Below are positions 1 to 8,155 of a stretch of DNA of 64,000 nt, in pieces; within the stretch, counting starts at the first letter, position 1; each line of letters begins with the position of its first letter. The DNA lies in assembly GCF_003347665.1 (NCBI RefSeq), contig NZ_QDGA01000020.1:28780-92779 (forward strand), written 5' to 3'. The position numbers and the translations under genes were made by a program. Source of the stretch: Microvirga calopogonii. GTDB lineage: Bacteria; Pseudomonadota; Alphaproteobacteria; Rhizobiales; Beijerinckiaceae. The notes beneath the pieces were generated by a model. That model was not told the origin of the DNA. It did no database searches and saw only the letters and a program-made list of their open reading frames with translations.

Positions 1-1281
1 GCCGTTCATGGCGGCCGCCATGCCGTGCTCGCGGATGCCGTAATGGATATAGCGGCCGGCGTAGTTGCCCGGCGAGATGGCGGTCAGGTTCTTGGTCTTG
101 GTGTTGTTCGACGGCGTCAGGTCCGCCGAGCCGAGCACCAGCTCCGGCACGGCCTCGGTGATCACCTCGAGGGCAATCTCGCTGGCCTTGCGGGTGGCGA
201 CGTTCTGCGGCTCGGCGACGAGCCGGTCCTTCAGCCTGGCGACGGCGTCGGCGAGGCCTGCGGGGCGCACGCCCTTCACCCGGCGCTCGAACTCGGCGCG
301 CTTCTCAGGCGCGAGCGCCTTCAGGCGCTCTTCCCAGGCCTTGCGCTGGCGGCGGCCCTTCTTGCCGGCCTTCGCCCAGGCGTCGCGGATGTTGTCCGGG
401 ATCTCGAAGGGGGCATGGCCCCAGCCGTAAGCCGTCTTGGCGCCCGCCAGCTCCTCGGCGCCCAGGGGCTCGCCGTGGGCCTTGGAGGTGCCGGCCTTCT
501 TGGGGGCGCCGTAGCCGATGGTGGTCTTGCACGCGATCAGGGTCGGCTTGTCCGACTTCTGGGCGCGGGAAATGGCGCGCTGCAGGGCCTTCGGGTCATG
601 GCCGTCCACGCGCACGGCATTCCAGCCGCAGGCCTGGAAGCGCTTCACCTGATCGACCGAGTCCGAGATGGAGAGCGGGCCGTCGATGGAGATGCCGTTG
701 TCGTCCCACAGGACGATCATCCGGTTGAGCTTCAGGTGGCCCGCAAGGGCAATGGCCTCATGGCTGATGCCTTCCATCAGGTCGCCGTCGGAGGCGAGCA
801 CATAGGTGTGGTGATCGACGAGGTCGCTGCCGTATTCGGCGTTCAGCATGCGTTCGGCGAGCGCGAAGCCGACCGCCGTGGCGATGCCCTGGCCGAGCGG
901 GCCCGTGGTGGTCTCGACGCCCGGGGTCATGAAGTTTTCCGGGTGCCCGGGGGTCTTGGAATCGAGCTTGCGGAAGTTCTTCAGCTCCTCGATGGTCATG
1001 CCCTTCACGCCGGTCAGGTGGAGCAGGGCGTAGAGCAGCATCGAGCCGTGGCCGGCCGAGAGGATGAACCGGTCGCGGTCCGGCCAGGTCGGGTCGGCGG
1101 CATCGTATTTCATGAACTTGGTGAACAGCACCGTTGCCATGTCGGCGGCGCCCATGGGCAGGCCCGGATGGCCGGATTTGGCTTGTTCGACGGCGTCCAT
1201 GGCGAGGACGCGCACGGCGTTCGCCAGATCGGAATGGGTGACGCGATCGGCGGAGACGGTATCTTGCACGGCGAGATCCAC
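1..1281 (-). CDS. tkt: Transketolase, 3' part cut by window edge
   Basis: Transketolase is a thiamine-diphosphate enzyme moving two-carbon ketol units in the non-oxidative pentose phosphate pathway. The minus-strand translation shows the N-terminal thiamine-binding half: the [14 protein letters not shown] block, the [14 protein letters not shown] stretch, and GDGD-type residues in [14 protein letters not shown] followed by [10 protein letters not shown]. It runs off the left edge after about 427 codons at the [13 protein letters not shown] motif, so roughly the last third is missing. No ATG fits the N-terminus. GTG at 1281 is my choice, with GTG at 1269 as the alternative; neither has a clear ribosome site. 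It is divergent from the DUF4164/zapA pair, an arrangement common in rhizobia. Confidence 0.93.
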   Translation of the reverse strand, partial: MDLAVQDTVSADRVTHSDLANAVRVLAMDAVEQAKSGHPGLPMGAADMATVLFTKFMKYDAADPTWPDRDRFILSAGHGSMLLYALLHLTGVKGMTIEELKNFRKLDSKTPGHPENFMTPGVETTTGPLGQGIATAVGFALAERMLNAEYGSDLVDHHTYVLASDGDLMEGISHEAIALAGHLKLNRMIVLWDDNGISIDGPLSISDSVDQVKRFQACGWNAVRVDGHDPKALQRAISRAQKSDKPTLIACKTTIGYGAPKKAGTSKAHGEPLGAEELAGAKTAYGWGHAPFEIPDNIRDAWAKAGKKGRRQRKAWEERLKALAPEKRAEFERRVKGVRPAGLADAVARLKDRLVAEPQNVATRKASEIALEVITEAVPELVLGSADLTPSNNTKTKNLTAISPGNYAGRYIHYGIREHGMAAAMNG

Positions 1282-1422
1282 AAGGCTTGAGGCCCCGCGA
1301 CGGGGCGGTCTGTCTGGAAAAGGCGTGGGCTCCTTAACACGCGGCCAAGGCGAGTCAAAGACCGGAGGGGTGTAATCCCCGCCTGGAGCGTGGGGGCAGC
1401 CCTGGGTCTCCAACCCCTTAAG

Positions 1423-1470
1423 AGAGCATCGGAGGTTCGGAAAACCGGGTCCACTTTTCCGCACGATGCG
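1423..1470. repeat. Palindromic repeat, family B (single unit)
   Basis: Imperfect inverted repeat with a GGAAAACCGGGTCCACTTTTCC core flanked by GCATCG and CGATGC arms. The same core recurs at 16.8, 30.75, 32.8 and 36.9 kb. It lies in the divergent gap between tkt and the DUF4164 gene. Nothing else is recognised in that gap. Confidence 0.7.
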
Positions 1471-1499
1471 TTAGTGTCGTGGGCGATTCAGGAGGCATG

Positions 1500-1793
1500 A
1501 TGGCGCCCACACTCGAGGAAGCGATGAAGCGGCTGGATATGGCCTTGGGCCTTCTGGAGGCCTCGGTGTCACGTCGCCTGGAGGCCGACAGGCGGCGCGG
1601 CGCCCTGGAAACCGAGCTCCAGCTCATGCAGGACGATCGGGCCCGCCTGGCCGTGGAACTCGACGGCGCGCTCACCCGGCTCCACCGCTTCGAGGCGGCG
1701 ACCGACGATGTCGGCCGGCGCGTCCGCCAGGCCATCGGCGCCGTCCAGACCGTCCTCGCCCAGGCCGGCCAGCTCGAGCCGGAGGAGGGCTAG
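1500..1793 (+). CDS. DUF4164 family protein, ZapA-associated coiled coil
   Basis: A short all-helical protein of about 97 residues with heptad-like Leu/Ala spacing throughout (for example RLDMALGLLEASVSRRLEA), matching the DUF4164 proteins encoded immediately upstream of zapA in many Alphaproteobacteria. AGGAGG at 1490-1495 precedes two consecutive ATG codons (1497, 1500); the second gives the better spacing. A GTG at 1479 would bypass this site. The gap to zapA is only 3 bases, so the two genes are surely co-transcribed, which suggests a cell-division or FtsZ-ring role. No biochemical function is established from the sequence. Confidence 0.8.
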   Translation: MAPTLEEAMKRLDMALGLLEASVSRRLEADRRRGALETELQLMQDDRARLAVELDGALTRLHRFEAATDDVGRRVRQAIGAVQTVLAQAGQLEPEEG

Positions 1794-1796
1794 GCC

Positions 1797-2174
1797 ATGC
1801 CTCAGGTGACGATAACGATTGCCGGGCAAACCTACCGCGTTGCCTGCGCGGAGGGCGAGGAGGGGCATCTGGAAGGTCTGGCGGCGTCCTATGATGCCCG
1901 GATCGAGGAGATGCGCGCCGCCTTCGGCGAAATCGGCGATCTGCGCCTCCACGTCATGGCGGCCATCGCCCAGGCGGACGAGCTGCACGAGACGAAACGG
2001 CGGGTCGCCGCGCTGGAGGCCGAGGTCGCAGCGCTCAACAGCATCAACGCCTCCCGGGACGAGCGCCTGGAGCGGATCGAGTCGCGGCTCGCCGAGGGCG
2101 TCCAGATGGCGGCCAAGCGGATCGAGGATCTGGCGCGCAGCCTGAATGGGGCGGGGCAAGGTGCGACCGGATGA
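1797..2174 (+). CDS. zapA: Cell division protein ZapA
   Basis: ZapA binds FtsZ and promotes bundling of protofilaments in the cytoplasmic Z-ring. The 125-residue product has the family layout: an N-terminal beta-rich head beginning QVTITIAGQTYRVAC, then a glycine-containing turn (EGEEGHLEGLAASYDARI) and a long C-terminal coiled coil from about residue 60. It follows the DUF4164 gene by 3 bases. As in many proteobacteria, zapA is followed by the 6S RNA gene and a 5-formyl-THF cyclo-ligase gene, although here a small opposite-strand gene lies between zapA and 6S. Confidence 0.93.
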   Translation: MPQVTITIAGQTYRVACAEGEEGHLEGLAASYDARIEEMRAAFGEIGDLRLHVMAAIAQADELHETKRRVAALEAEVAALNSINASRDERLERIESRLAEGVQMAAKRIEDLARSLNGAGQGATG

Positions 2175-2181
2175 GACCTTC

Positions 2182-2272
2182 CGTCATGGCCGGCTTTGTG
2201 TCGGCCATCCCGATTGTGTGAAGCGCCGCGCCCTCCAGAAGCGAGATCACCGGCACAAGGCCGGTGATGACG
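2182..2272. repeat. Palindromic repeat, family A, copy 1
   Basis: About 90 bp, bounded by CGTCAT and ATGACG. Each end holds its own hairpin: ATGGCCGGC/GCCGGCCAT on the left (here with one G-T wobble) and ATCACCGGC/GCCGGTGAT on the right, with loops of about CTTGT and ACAAG that are complementary to each other. It sits just downstream of zapA. Six further copies occur in this window. Confidence 0.85.
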
Positions 2273-2366
2273 TGGTAGGGGCAAAAGCCGGCGGAACTGA
2301 TCGAGTGCCGCACTTTGACTTTCCGCCCCTGCCCTGAATCCCTCTCTCAAGGAGGAGAGAAAACCT

Positions 2367-2648
2367 TCAATTCAACGAGAGACGATGCTGGCGCTGCCGG
2401 AGTTGGGTCAGAAGCTCCACGTAGGGCTCCCGCTTTTCGCGATGGGCAGTCTCGATCTTCCTCCTGATGTAATCCTTCAATTCATGGTCGGGCATGTTCT
2501 TCTCGACCTTGTCCAATTCGACCTGATACTCGAAATCAATATTGCCAATCATGTGCAGCACTTCCCGCATCATGGAATCGATACTGGGAGAGGCGGTGCA
2601 CTCCTTACGATACAGTTCTTTGTAATTGTTCCGTTTCAGATGGGCCAT
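2367..2648 (-). CDS. Small hypothetical protein, 93 residues
   Basis: I do not recognise this protein. It is charged and probably helical and soluble, rich in Lys/Arg/Glu (KRNNYKELYRKE, YIRRKIETAHREKREP), with no signal peptide or membrane segment. GGAGG lies a few bases before ATG at 2648, a strong ribosome site, which favours this start over an in-frame one 23 codons upstream. It is read opposite to its neighbours, between zapA and the 6S RNA gene, where most relatives have no gene. Expression is supported only by the ribosome site and codon use. Confidence 0.6.
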   Translation of the reverse strand: MAHLKRNNYKELYRKECTASPSIDSMMREVLHMIGNIDFEYQVELDKVEKNMPDHELKDYIRRKIETAHREKREPYVELLTQLRQRQHRLSLN

Positions 2649-2831
2649 GTTTCCTCCATCGAGCGATGGCGCATCCCCCACGAAAACAGATTGAGCGCAT
2701 TTCGCCCATCGCGCCACTCCGTAATTTCCCTAAGGGTTTCCTCGTTGCGCGAGCCGGGCCGCAAAGATCTCCGGCCAGGCGCAATTTTCCCCTTCCCCCC
2801 GGGCCTTCTCGTCCCTACATAGGGAAGGCGG

Positions 2832-2985
2832 GGCTGCGGGGCGCGTTAGGAGTTCATATTCCCCGGGGCCTTATCGATCCTGAAGGGAGCTGTCCCTGAC
2901 CCGGTCCGTGGACCGGGACATACGGCGCCCACCTACTTTGTAGGTTCCCGGGATCGCTTCTCCGACGGTTTCTGTGGCTCCGCAC
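2832..2985 (+). ncRNA. ssrS: 6S RNA
   Basis: 6S RNA binds sigma-70 RNA polymerase holoenzyme by mimicking an open promoter. It lies between zapA and the 5-formyl-THF cyclo-ligase gene, its usual place in proteobacteria. The fold is visible: a closing stem pairs GCGGGGC (2836-2842) with GCTCCGC (2977-2983). Inside, CGATCCTG (2875-2882) pairs with CGGGATCG (2949-2956). The 3' side of the central bubble carries the hairpin ACCTAC-TTT-GTAGGT (2931-2945), as in alphaproteobacterial 6S. The apical stem is CCCGGTC/GACCGGG (2900-2917). Exact ends are estimates. A covariance-model search with Rfam 6S would settle it. Confidence 0.85.
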
Positions 2986-2988
2986 TCT

Positions 2989-3570
2989 ATGCAATCTCCT
3001 TCCCCTCCCGCCCTGAAAGAGCGCCTGCGCAGCGAGGTTCTCGCGCGCCGCGATGCCCTCGACAGGGAGTTCCGCGACGAGGCCGCCCAGCGCATCGCCG
3101 CCAGCGCCCTCGGCTTTCCCGATTTGAAGGACGTCACTCCCGTCGGAGGCTATTGGCCGATCCGCAGCGAGGTCGATCCGCGCCCTCTCATGGAGACGCT
3201 GATCGAACGCGGGCAGGACGTCGCCCTGTCCCAGATCCTCCACCCCCATTTGAGCTGGCGCTTATGGCAACCCGGCGACGTGCTGGTCAAAGGCGGCTTC
3301 GGCGTGCGCGAGCCCGGCCCCGACGCGCCGGAGGTGTTTCCCAAGGCGCTAATCGTGCCACTCGTCGCCTTCGACCGCCGGGGAGGGCGCATCGGCTACG
3401 GCAAGGGGCATTTCGACCGGGCCATCGCGGCGCTCGAAGCGCAGCATCCGGTCTTGACCATCGGTCTAGCTTATGCGGTTCAGGAGATCGACGAGGTGCC
3501 GGTGGAACCCCATGACCGGCTCCTCGACGTTATCATCACCGAAGCCGAACTCATTCGGACGGTATCCTAG
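2989..3570 (+). CDS. fau: 5-formyltetrahydrofolate cyclo-ligase
   Basis: Converts 5-formyl-THF to 5,10-methenyl-THF using ATP, recovering folate from its storage form. The C-terminal motif GGRIGYGKGHFDRA is the family's ATP/folate-binding signature; the N-terminus has the usual ALKERLRSEVLARRDAL helix. ATG 2989 was chosen because an in-frame GTG at 2974 lies inside the closing stem of 6S RNA. The product has 193 residues, normal for the family. Its place directly after 6S RNA is conserved across proteobacteria, and the two may share a transcript. Confidence 0.93.
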   Translation: MQSPSPPALKERLRSEVLARRDALDREFRDEAAQRIAASALGFPDLKDVTPVGGYWPIRSEVDPRPLMETLIERGQDVALSQILHPHLSWRLWQPGDVLVKGGFGVREPGPDAPEVFPKALIVPLVAFDRRGGRIGYGKGHFDRAIAALEAQHPVLTIGLAYAVQEIDEVPVEPHDRLLDVIITEAELIRTVS

Positions 3571-3583
3571 TCAAGGATTCATC

Positions 3584-4405
3584 ATGCGTCTTCTCTTCCT
3601 CGGCGACATCGTCGGGCGGCCCGGCCGCAATGCGGTGATCGAGCGCCTGCCGGGCTTGCGCGACCGCTGGCAGCTCGATTGCGTGGTCATCAACGGGGAG
3701 AACTCCGCCGGCGGCTTCGGCATCACGGAGACGATCTGCGACGAGATTCTGAGCGCCGGCGCCGATGCCATCACGCTGGGCAACCATTCCTGGGACCAGC
3801 GCGAGACGCTCGTGTTCATCGAGCGCCAGCCGAGGCTCATCCGCCCGGCGAATTACCCGCAAGGAACGCCGGGACGGGGCGCCAACCTGATCGACACCCG
3901 CTCAGGCCAACGCGTCCTCGTGGTGCAGGCGATGGGCCGGCTCTACATGGACGCTCTCGACGATCCTTTCGCGGCCGTCGACCGGGAGCTCGAAACCTGT
4001 CCTCTGGGCCAGGTGGCGGATGCCGTCATCGTCGATTTCCACGCGGAGGCGACGAGCGAGAAGGAGGCCATGGGCCATTATCTCGACGGGCGGACGAGCC
4101 TCGTGGTCGGGACCCACACCCATGTGCCGACCGCCGATCACCGGGTGCTTGCGGGCGGGACCGCCTACATGTCCGACGCAGGCATGTGCGGCGATTACGA
4201 TTCCGTCCTCGGCATGCAGAAGGAGGAGGCGATCCGCCGCTTCATCCAGAAGACGCCGGGCACCCGCCTGGAGCCGGGCCTGAACGAGGGCACCCTGTCC
4301 GGCATCGCGGTCGAAACGGACGACCGCACCGGCCTCGCCAAGCGGGTGGCGGCGGTTCGGCTCGGGCCGAACCTGGAGGAGAGCTGGCCACGGTTCTGGG
4401 ATTGA
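3584..4405 (+). CDS. TIGR00282/YmdB-family metallophosphoesterase
   Basis: YmdB-type enzymes are di-iron phosphodiesterases; Bacillus YmdB hydrolyses 2',3'-cyclic AMP in vitro. All metal-site motifs are visible: FLGDIVGRPGR at the N-terminus, INGEN, LGNHSWD, VDFHAEATSEK and GTHTHVPTAD. The length (273 residues) is typical. The start ATG at 3584 follows AAGGA. It begins 13 bases after the folate cyclo-ligase stop, so the two are probably co-transcribed. The physiological substrate in this organism is unknown. Confidence 0.9.
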   Translation: MRLLFLGDIVGRPGRNAVIERLPGLRDRWQLDCVVINGENSAGGFGITETICDEILSAGADAITLGNHSWDQRETLVFIERQPRLIRPANYPQGTPGRGANLIDTRSGQRVLVVQAMGRLYMDALDDPFAAVDRELETCPLGQVADAVIVDFHAEATSEKEAMGHYLDGRTSLVVGTHTHVPTADHRVLAGGTAYMSDAGMCGDYDSVLGMQKEEAIRRFIQKTPGTRLEPGLNEGTLSGIAVETDDRTGLAKRVAAVRLGPNLEESWPRFWD

Positions 4406-4419
4406 GGGGCTCTCTCCGA

Positions 4420-4510
4420 CGTCATGGCCGGCCTTGTGCCGGCCATCCCGATACGGAAAAGCGCCGCGCTTCATGCAATCGGGATCACCGGCACAAGGCC
4501 GGTGATGACG
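4420..4510. repeat. Palindromic repeat, family A, copy 2
   Basis: A near-canonical copy with perfect left hairpin ATGGCCGGC/GCCGGCCAT (loop CTTGT) and right hairpin ATCACCGGC/GCCGGTGAT (loop ACAAG). It lies between the YmdB-family gene and the ExoD-family gene. Confidence 0.88.
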
Positions 4511-4592
4511 TGTGGGTGTGGTCAGGGTGCCGGTAAGCGCCGCCCTTTATCTCGTGCAACATCGTCCCCATCTTGGCGCTACGGAGGACAAG

Positions 4593-5285
4593 GTGGACGC
4601 GGATACCGATACGGCAGAGCCGAAAAAGGGCCTTTATCACCAGGAAAGCGAGCTTCATCGCGCCCACGAGCACCAGAGCGCCTCCGCCGTTCTGCGCGCC
4701 GTGATCGACGAGGCCAAGGGCGAGACGATCTCCATTGGCGAAATCATCGAGGCCTTCGGCGAGCGCGCCTTCGGCTTCGTGCTGATCCTGTTCTCCCTGC
4801 CGAATTGCGTCCCGGCCCCGCCCGGCATTGCCGGCATCGTCGGCACGCCGGTCCTGATCTTCGGCATCCAGATGATGCTGGGCCACACGAGGCCCTGGCT
4901 GCCGGGCTTCATCCTGCGACGCAGCGTCTCCACGGCGAAGTTCAAGCGCCTCATCGACATCGCGGAGCCGAAGCTCCAGAAGCTCGAGAGCTACTGCAAA
5001 CCCCGTTTGCTCCCCTTGTTCGGCCCCTTCGGAGACCGGGTGGTCGGGTTCTTCGCCTTCCTGGTTGCCGTGTCGGTGCTGATCCCGTTCCCCGGAACCA
5101 ACTTCCCGCCTTCCATCGCGCTCGTCATCGCGTCCATCGCCATCATGGAAGAGGACGGCTATCTGCTGATCGTCGGGTATCTCATCGGCCTGGCCGGACT
5201 TGCCTATACGGCCACGGTCCTGGGCGCTTCCTACCACCTGATCCTGGCGACCATTCACAACCTGCCGTCCTGGCTCGGGTTCTAG
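4593..5285 (+). CDS. Exopolysaccharide synthesis ExoD family membrane protein
   Basis: ExoD proteins affect exopolysaccharide production and alkaline tolerance in rhizobia; the molecular activity is unknown. The product has the family N-terminal segment (GETISIGEIIEAFGERAFG), the conserved FSLPNCVPAPPG hairpin, and hydrophobic segments near residues 50-90, 150-175 and 180-220. GTG 4593 is preceded by GGAGG at 4583-4587 with good spacing. A longer frame from 4512 would start inside the adjoining repeat's edge and lacks a ribosome site. The product has 230 residues. Confidence 0.85.
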   Translation: MDADTDTAEPKKGLYHQESELHRAHEHQSASAVLRAVIDEAKGETISIGEIIEAFGERAFGFVLILFSLPNCVPAPPGIAGIVGTPVLIFGIQMMLGHTRPWLPGFILRRSVSTAKFKRLIDIAEPKLQKLESYCKPRLLPLFGPFGDRVVGFFAFLVAVSVLIPFPGTNFPPSIALVIASIAIMEEDGYLLIVGYLIGLAGLAYTATVLGASYHLILATIHNLPSWLGF

Positions 5286-5428
5286 AACGGGCCGGTATTT
5301 TTCCGATCTTGCCGAGAGGGCTTTGCCTGATGCCCTTCGCCGCCTTATAAGCCTGCCATCGTCAACTTTTCCGGCCTGACGGGCGCTTGATCCCAAGCCG
5401 CCCTCGGCCGAACGTTTCGGAGGCCCCG

Positions 5429-6175
5429 ATGGCCGGGCATTCACAGTTCAAGAATATCATGCACCGCAAGGGCAAGGTCGATGCCGTGCGCTCCAAGGTG
5501 TTTTCCAAGCTCGCCCGTGAAATCACCGTGGCGGCCAAGATGGGCATGCCCGACCCCAACATGAACCCGCGCCTGCGTGCCGCGATCCTGGCCGCCCGCG
5601 CCGAGAACATGCCCAAGGACAACATCCAGCGCGCCATCAACAAGGCCTCGGGCGGCGACGCGGAGAACTACGACGAGATCCGCTATGAGGGCTATGGCCC
5701 CGGCGGCGCGGCCATCATTGTCGAGGCGATGACCGACAACCGCAACCGCACGGCCTCGGACATCCGCTCCTACTTCACCAAGAGCGGCGGCAACCTGGCC
5801 GAAACCGGCGCCGTTTCCTTCATGTTCGACCGGGTCGGCTATATCGAGTTCGGTCCCGACGTGGCCGATGCCGATGCCATGCTGGAGGCGGCCATCGATG
5901 CCGGCGCCGACGACGTGGTCTCCTCCGAGAACGGCCACGAGATCTATTGCGACCAGGGCTCCCTCAACGAGGTGACCAAGGCCCTCGAGGACAAGTTCGG
6001 CGAGCCCAAGGCCTCCAAGCTCGTCTGGAAGCCCCAGACCCCGGTCGCGGTCGACGACGAGACCGGCGAAAAGCTCATGAAGCTCATGGAATCGCTGGAG
6101 GAGCACGACGACGTGCAGAGCGTCTACGGCAATTTCGAGCTCTCCGACGCCCTGATGCAGAAGATGGCGGGGTGA
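5429..6175 (+). CDS. yebC: YebC/PmpR family transcriptional regulator
   Basis: YebC-family proteins bind DNA in some bacteria and have more recently been linked to translation through proline stretches. The 248-residue product begins [15 protein letters not shown], the family's hallmark, and contains [15 protein letters not shown] and [12 protein letters not shown]. The start at 5429 matches family N-termini and follows GGAGG; an upstream in-frame extension is not conserved in type. It lies just upstream of ruvCAB, as in many bacteria, although a repeat separates it from ruvC here. Confidence 0.95.
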   Translation: MAGHSQFKNIMHRKGKVDAVRSKVFSKLAREITVAAKMGMPDPNMNPRLRAAILAARAENMPKDNIQRAINKASGGDAENYDEIRYEGYGPGGAAIIVEAMTDNRNRTASDIRSYFTKSGGNLAETGAVSFMFDRVGYIEFGPDVADADAMLEAAIDAGADDVVSSENGHEIYCDQGSLNEVTKALEDKFGEPKASKLVWKPQTPVAVDDETGEKLMKLMESLEEHDDVQSVYGNFELSDALMQKMAG

Positions 6176-6188
6176 TATTCTTTGTGCG

Positions 6189-6270
6189 TCGTGCCCGGGC
6201 ATGGCCCGGGCGTCCACGTCTTCTTAACCGGTGATGGCGTGGATGGCCGGATCGAATCCGGCCATGATGA
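6189..6270. repeat. Degenerate palindromic repeat related to family A
   Basis: CCCGGGC/GCCCGGG and ATGGCCGGAT/ATCCGGCCAT hairpins occur side by side between yebC and ruvC. The layout (two adjacent hairpins) resembles family A, but the outer CGTCAT/ATGACG ends are mostly lost. Confidence 0.55.
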
Positions 6271-6282
6271 TGGAGAAAGAAA

Positions 6283-6786
6283 GTGACCGAACGCGTCCGA
6301 ATCCTCGGCCTGGATCCCGGCCTGCGCAACACGGGCTGGGGCGTCATCACCGTCGAGGGGACGAAGCTTTCCTACGTGGCCTGCGGGGTCGTGACCTCGG
6401 ACGGCGATCTCGACCTGGCGCTCCGCCTCAAGCAGCTCCACGACCGCCTCACCGAAGTGATCCGGACCTGGACGCCCGACGAAGTGTCCGTCGAGGAGAC
6501 CTTCGTCAACAAGGACGCCCAGGCGACCCTCAAGCTCGGCCAGGCCCGCGCCATGTCCCTGCTGGTCCCGGCCCTGCATGGCCTGCCGGTGGCGGAATAC
6601 GGTGCCAACCAGGTGAAGAAGACCGTGGTGGGCGTGGGACACGCCGAGAAGGATCAGGTCCAGGCCATGATCAGGATCCTGCTGCCCAAGGCCGAGTTCA
6701 AGAAAGCGGATGCCGCCGACGCGCTCGCCATCGCCATCGCCCATGCCCACCACCGCAAGGCCCGCGCTTTGGCGGCGAGCTATTAG
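6283..6786 (+). CDS. ruvC: Holliday junction resolvase RuvC
   Basis: RuvC is the endonuclease that cuts Holliday junctions symmetrically, working with RuvAB in recombination repair. The four acidic metal ligands are all present: Asp11 in GLDPGL, Glu71 in SVEETF, and Asp143 and Asp146 in [11 protein letters not shown]. The length is 167 residues. It starts with GTG shortly after GAAAGAAA, a weak ribosome site. It is the first gene of the ruv cluster; a 125-bp palindromic repeat separates it from ruvA. Confidence 0.96.
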   Translation: MTERVRILGLDPGLRNTGWGVITVEGTKLSYVACGVVTSDGDLDLALRLKQLHDRLTEVIRTWTPDEVSVEETFVNKDAQATLKLGQARAMSLLVPALHGLPVAEYGANQVKKTVVGVGHAEKDQVQAMIRILLPKAEFKKADAADALAIAIAHAHHRKARALAASY

Positions 6787-6864
6787 GGTGTTACAAAAGA
6801 ACGGCTGTCGTTCCAGGGCGGCGGAGCCGAGCCTGGGATCGGGTGCAGAATAAAGCGGGTGTTT

Positions 6865-6989
6865 CCCTCCCCCTTGTGGGGAGGGGTGGCTGCGCAAGCA
6901 GCCGGGGTGGGGGTGTCGGCGCCAGACCTTCATAGGCTATCGCTCACACCCCCACCTCCAACTCCAACTCCTCCCCACAGGGGGAGGAG
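6865..6989. repeat. Palindromic repeat, family D, copy 1
   Basis: Large inverted repeat whose ends read CCTCCCCCTTGTGGGGAGG and CCTCCCCACAGGGGGAGG, with inner arms around GGGTGGGGGTG and CACCCCCACC. It fills most of the ruvC-ruvA gap. Confidence 0.8.
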
Positions 6990-7012
6990 AGCTATCGGGA
7001 GCAAAGACGAAC

Positions 7013-7630
7013 GTGATCGGCAAACTCAAAGGCGTGGTGGATTCCTACGGCGAGGATTTCGTGATCCTCGACGTGCATGGGGTCGGCTATGTGGTCCATT
7101 GCTCCTCCCGCACCCTCCAGAACCTGCCGCCCACCGGCGAGGCCGCGACCCTGTCGATCGAGACCCATGTGCGTGAGGACATGATCCGCCTGTTCGGCTT
7201 CCGGTCGGATTCCGAGCGCGAGTGGTTCCGCCTGCTCCAGTCGGTCCAGGGCGTAGGCTCCAAGGTGGCGCTGGGCATCCTCTCGGTGCTCGATCCCGGC
7301 AGCCTCGCCACCGCCATCGCCACCGGCGACAAGGCTTCCGTCGCCCGCGGCCTCGGCGTCGGCCCCAAGCTCGCCCAGCGCATCGTCTCCGAACTCAAGG
7401 ACAAGGCTCCCGCCTTCTCACCCGTCGATCCCGCCCTCATCCGCCTCACCGGGGCGGTGGAGGACAAGAGCGCTCCCGCCCCGGTGGCTGACGCCATCTC
7501 GGCCCTGGTCAATCTCGGCTATCCCCAGGTCCAGGCCTCAGCCGCAGTGGCTGCTGCCATGAAGCAGGCAGGCGACGAGGCCGAGGCGAAGACGCTCATC
7601 CGGCTGGGGTTGCGGGAGTTGGCTCGGTAA
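7013..7630 (+). CDS. ruvA: Holliday junction branch migration protein RuvA
   Basis: RuvA tetramers hold the Holliday junction open and load the RuvB motor. The product (205 residues) has the OB-fold start [16 protein letters not shown], two helix-hairpin-helix regions ([37 protein letters not shown]), an acidic/Pro-rich linker near residues 140-160, and the C-terminal domain III that binds RuvB. It starts with GTG. A membrane protein gene intervenes before ruvB, which is unusual. Confidence 0.96.
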   Translation: MIGKLKGVVDSYGEDFVILDVHGVGYVVHCSSRTLQNLPPTGEAATLSIETHVREDMIRLFGFRSDSEREWFRLLQSVQGVGSKVALGILSVLDPGSLATAIATGDKASVARGLGVGPKLAQRIVSELKDKAPAFSPVDPALIRLTGAVEDKSAPAPVADAISALVNLGYPQVQASAAVAAAMKQAGDEAEAKTLIRLGLRELAR

Positions 7631-7634
7631 GGCC

Positions 7635-8069
7635 ATGCACTGGCTCATCTTCGTGGCTCTCGGCCCATTGATCGGATTTGTGAGTGTTTGTGCGGGTAAC
7701 GTTCTGCTCGGCGGATATCCGTATCCGGGAGCGTTGCTGGACGTCGTCATGTTCGGCGTGCCATCCGCATATCTCTTTGGTCTGATCCCTGCTTTTGTTG
7801 CAGCCGGTGCTGTTAGGCTCCTTCAAGCCAGAAGGGTCAGGCATGAATGGTTTTGGGTCAGTCTGATTGGAACAGCTATTGGTCTCGGTTTCGAAGTGGC
7901 TTCAGCCAAACTGATAAGCATACTGGTTGGCAGATGGCAGGGAGGGAGTGTCTCTTATTTCAGGCAAGAAGCTCTCATGGTCTTTGTGCCCGCGTGCATG
8001 ATCCCGACCTTGATTTGCTGGATCCTCAGCAAACGGTTGGCTCAAGGTACTGAAGCAGCTACTTCGTGA
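7635..8069 (+). CDS. Hypothetical four-helix membrane protein inserted between ruvA and ruvB
   Basis: I do not recognise this 144-residue protein. It is strongly hydrophobic with four likely membrane helices (about residues 4-27, 36-62, 72-95 and 112-132) and short polar loops. It begins 4 bases after the ruvA stop and so is likely co-transcribed. Its composition differs from its neighbours: five full lines I counted (7681-7980) are about 53% GC against roughly 65% in ruvA and ruvB, suggesting recent acquisition. A role in recombination is not implied by position alone. Confidence 0.65.
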   Translation: MHWLIFVALGPLIGFVSVCAGNVLLGGYPYPGALLDVVMFGVPSAYLFGLIPAFVAAGAVRLLQARRVRHEWFWVSLIGTAIGLGFEVASAKLISILVGRWQGGSVSYFRQEALMVFVPACMIPTLICWILSKRLAQGTEAATS

Positions 8070-8155
8070 CCCATCAATGTTCCTGTTTTGATCTTGTTAA
8101 GAATGGCGTATTAGAGCGTCATCGCCACTATGAAGCCTCTGGAAGGTAAGCCTCT

